From assembly GCA_905214155.1 (NCBI GenBank), contig CAJMLC010000108.1, positions 1-6,788 of the forward strand: a stretch of 6,788 nucleotides of DNA, in the 5' to 3' direction. Shown one piece after another: positions 4,843 to 6,788 of the stretch (its first letter is position 1; each line of letters opens with the position of its first letter). The notes below the pieces were generated by a model that was not told where the DNA came from, searched no databases, and saw only the letters and a list, made by a program, of their open reading frames with translations. This DNA is from an uncultured bacterium (GTDB lineage Bacteria; Bacillota; Clostridia; Oscillospirales; Oscillospiraceae). The position numbers and the translations under genes were made by a program.

Positions 4843-6773
4843 GCGCGGTGTTTTTGGAGCTATTTAACCGGGCGGTCAGCGCGGGATGGATGATTTTGGC
4901 GCTGCTGATCCTGCGGCCGGTGCTGCAAAAAATTGCGGCATGGGTGCGGTGTTTGCTGTGGGGGCTTGCGGCAGTGCGGCTCGTGCTGCCGATCCGGTTT
5001 GAGAGTGCGTGGAGCCTCGTGCCGAGCGCGGAGACGCTCTCGCAAAATACGGTTCGATATGACGCCGTGCCGCGGCTGACGTCCGGCATCGAAGCGCTGA
5101 ACAGCGCGGTCAACGAGCGGCTGATGGAGCCATATTTCCGCGCCGATGCGGCGGTGAGCATGAATCCGCTCCACTTCTGGACGGAGATCGCAGTCTTCGT
5201 CTGGGCTGCGGGCTGCGCGGCGCTGCTCCTCTACGCGCTCGTGCGGCTGGTACAGACAAAGCAGCGGGTGCGTGAGGCCGCGCTGCTGCGGGAGAATATT
5301 TGGCTCTGCGACGCGGTCGCCTCGCCGTTTATTCTGGGCGTGCTCCGCCCGCGGGTCTATCTGCCTTCGGGGCTGGACGGCACGGCACAGGACTATGTCC
5401 TCGCGCATGAGCGGGCACATCTCGCGCGGCGCGACCACTGGTGGAAGCCGCTGGGCTATCTGCTGCTGGCGGTCTACTGGTTCCAGCCGCTTTGCTGGTT
5501 CGCCTACCGGTGCTTCTGCCAGGATCTGGAGCTGGCCTGCGACGAGCGGGCCGTGCGGGAGCTGGGCCTCGCGGAGCGGAAGGCCTATTCGTCCGCGCTG
5601 CTCTCGTGCGCGACGGCGGGACGGGCGGTGCTGGCCTGCCCGCTGGCGTTTGGCGAGGTGGGCGTGAAGGAGCGTGTGAAACGGGTGCTGAACTATAAAA
5701 AGCCGGCCTTTTGGGTCACCTTGATTGCAATTCTGCTCTGCGCCCTGCTGGCCGTCTGCTTCCTGACGAACCCGAAGACGGCGCAGGAGGCAGCAACGAC
5801 GGGCGACCTGCCACCGATGCTGACGTTTGGCGACGCGCGCTATGTCGCGCCGAAGAAGCCGGTGACGCATCTGCCCTACGGGTACATCCGCGCGGGCCTC
5901 GTGACGAAGGAGCAATCGGGCGACACCAATCTGCAGGGTCACGATTACTTCATCCACGAAGGCGACGACCCGGATATGCCGGAGGATCTCTATGTCTGGC
6001 AGGAGTGCGGCACGGCGGTCGCGGTCGATCTGGTGGATTCCACGCAGCGGCAGTGGGCCTACGTCCGCTGGATCCGCACGGGCGAGGACAACGCAGACCA
6101 CTTTACTGCCAAGCTGCTGACGCTGGACGATGTGGTGTTCCTCGCGGAGAAGGGGGATTCGCTCACCTGGGGCGATTTCGAGAACTACGATTCTCAGGAG
6201 GTCGGCTCTGGCCTCTATATCCGGCAGTACCCGATCGATGAGCTGTTTTCCCTCGGCCTCAGCGGCCAATGGGATCCCGCGAGCGATGATGTGCCGGATA
6301 GGATCATCCTCTCGGCCAGGGATGGTACGGGCGAGGTCGTCGATCTGCGGGACGGCGCCCGTGCCGTGGAGGCTTATATCGCGGCGCATGAGAAAAATCC
6401 CGTCGAGCGGCCCTACAGCTATCTCGACCTGACAGTTTCAGATTATAATCTGACGGCCCCGGTCGGCTCCGGCGATCTGGCCCTGACGGCGAGCGTCCTG
6501 TCCACGAACACGACGCGCATCCGTGTGGAGGCGACGGAGGATCTGGAACAGGGCGCGGAGATCTATGTCTATCTCTACAACGCGGAGGACATGGAAGACG
6601 CCATCCAGTACGGACTTATCACGGAGGAAAACCGCTCCGTGCTGTTTGAGAACCTGACCTCGGCGCGGGTTTACCGCGTGGGGATCGGCGTGAAGGAGTC
6701 CAGCGCGCAGGTCAGCGTCGACATCAGCGACGATTCCGGCCCCGACCGGAGTCTGGGACTGAATCAGAAATAA
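4839..6773 (+). CDS. BlaR1/MecR1-like M56 membrane metallopeptidase with non-beta-lactam sensor domain
   Basis: The 644-residue product is the likely sensor partner of the repressor. Helices lie near 8-28, 33-52, 112-137, 204-223 and 289-309. The cytosolic zinc protease carries HERAH (190-194) and ELACDE (231-236), whose Glu231 is the probable third zinc ligand; the preceding SPFILGVLRPRVYLP stretch (162-176) is typical of M56. After the last helix a region of about 335 residues should face outside. It has two parts: about 325-520 (conserved-looking QRQWAYVRW, LTWGDFENYD and GSGLYIR segments, known to me from other clostridial M56 proteins) and about 525-635, a beta-rich Ig- or Fn3-like segment. 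It lacks the SxxK motif of the BlaR1 penicillin sensor. The site GGAGG lies inside the repressor gene, 7 bases before the start. The gene is complete; the last 15 bases of the window follow it. Confidence 0.9.
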   Translation: MSAVFLELFNRAVSAGWMILALLILRPVLQKIAAWVRCLLWGLAAVRLVLPIRFESAWSLVPSAETLSQNTVRYDAVPRLTSGIEALNSAVNERLMEPYFRADAAVSMNPLHFWTEIAVFVWAAGCAALLLYALVRLVQTKQRVREAALLRENIWLCDAVASPFILGVLRPRVYLPSGLDGTAQDYVLAHERAHLARRDHWWKPLGYLLLAVYWFQPLCWFAYRCFCQDLELACDERAVRELGLAERKAYSSALLSCATAGRAVLACPLAFGEVGVKERVKRVLNYKKPAFWVTLIAILLCALLAVCFLTNPKTAQEAATTGDLPPMLTFGDARYVAPKKPVTHLPYGYIRAGLVTKEQSGDTNLQGHDYFIHEGDDPDMPEDLYVWQECGTAVAVDLVDSTQRQWAYVRWIRTGEDNADHFTAKLLTLDDVVFLAEKGDSLTWGDFENYDSQEVGSGLYIRQYPIDELFSLGLSGQWDPASDDVPDRIILSARDGTGEVVDLRDGARAVEAYIAAHEKNPVERPYSYLDLTVSDYNLTAPVGSGDLALTASVLSTNTTRIRVEATEDLEQGAEIYVYLYNAEDMEDAIQYGLITEENRSVLFENLTSARVYRVGIGVKESSAQVSVDISDDSGPDRSLGLNQK

Positions 6774-6788
6774 AACCAGCGCGGCCCG

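Noticed and set aside
4860..6389. A 509-codon open frame on the minus strand
   Set aside because: It is antisense to the M56 protease gene, is Arg/Gln/Pro-rich without domains, and has no promoter or ribosome binding site evidence. The plus strand holds HERAH and clear membrane helices.
4839..6773. A true beta-lactam receptor (BlaR1/MecR1)
   Set aside because: The extracellular region lacks SxxK and any recognisable penicillin-binding domain, and no beta-lactamase or penicillin-binding protein gene is present, so the symbols blaR1 and mecR1 were not assigned.

Overview
The window looks like a chromosomal segment from a GC-rich, Gram-positive-type anaerobe of the Clostridia, probably Oscillospiraceae or a relative. 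The evidence is AGGAGG-type ribosome binding sites, sigma-A-like promoters, a BlaI/M56 regulatory pair of the clostridial kind, a DUF6320-type zinc-ribbon membrane protein and a left-edge palindromic repeat of a style I associate with that family. The taxonomic call is inference; no rRNA or other marker gene is present.

Layout. Positions 1-157 hold a compact palindromic intergenic element (47-97) and the terminator (111-142) of a minus-strand operon. That operon runs from 3034 down to 158. Its first gene (3034-872) encodes a 720-residue two-domain enzyme: an HSL-type alpha/beta hydrolase joined to a condensation-like/alcohol acetyltransferase-like domain. Its second gene (856-158) encodes a zinc-ribbon protein with about six membrane helices. 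The operon has a strong candidate promoter (TTTACA, 17 bp, TATAAT) whose -35 box sits inside an imperfect 26-bp dyad. Divergent from it is a single short gene (3276-3593) for a three-helix PQ-loop/SemiSWEET-like membrane protein. This gene and the converging minus-strand class I glutamine amidotransferase gene (4340-3651) share a bidirectional terminator at 3613-3634.

The right part (4341-6773) is a sensory module. A back-to-back promoter region separates the amidotransferase gene from a blaI/blaR1-type operon on the plus strand. Two TACA/TGTA operators (centres 27 bp apart) overlap the operon's own promoter. They are followed by a BlaI/MecI/CopY repressor (4477-4842) and, overlapping it by 4 bp, an M56 membrane metallopeptidase (4839-6773). 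The M56 protein keeps the zinc-protease core but carries an extracellular sensor of about 335 residues with no SxxK penicillin-binding motif. The expected logic is that an extracellular cue activates the M56 protease, the repressor is lost, and the operon is derepressed.

The most distinctive items are the hydrolase-acyltransferase fusion paired with a zinc-ribbon membrane protein, which is a plausible uncharacterised ester-forming or ester-exchanging system, and the BlaR1-like receptor with an unassigned sensor domain. No CRISPR array, tRNA, rRNA, insertion sequence or clear horizontal-transfer scar was seen.
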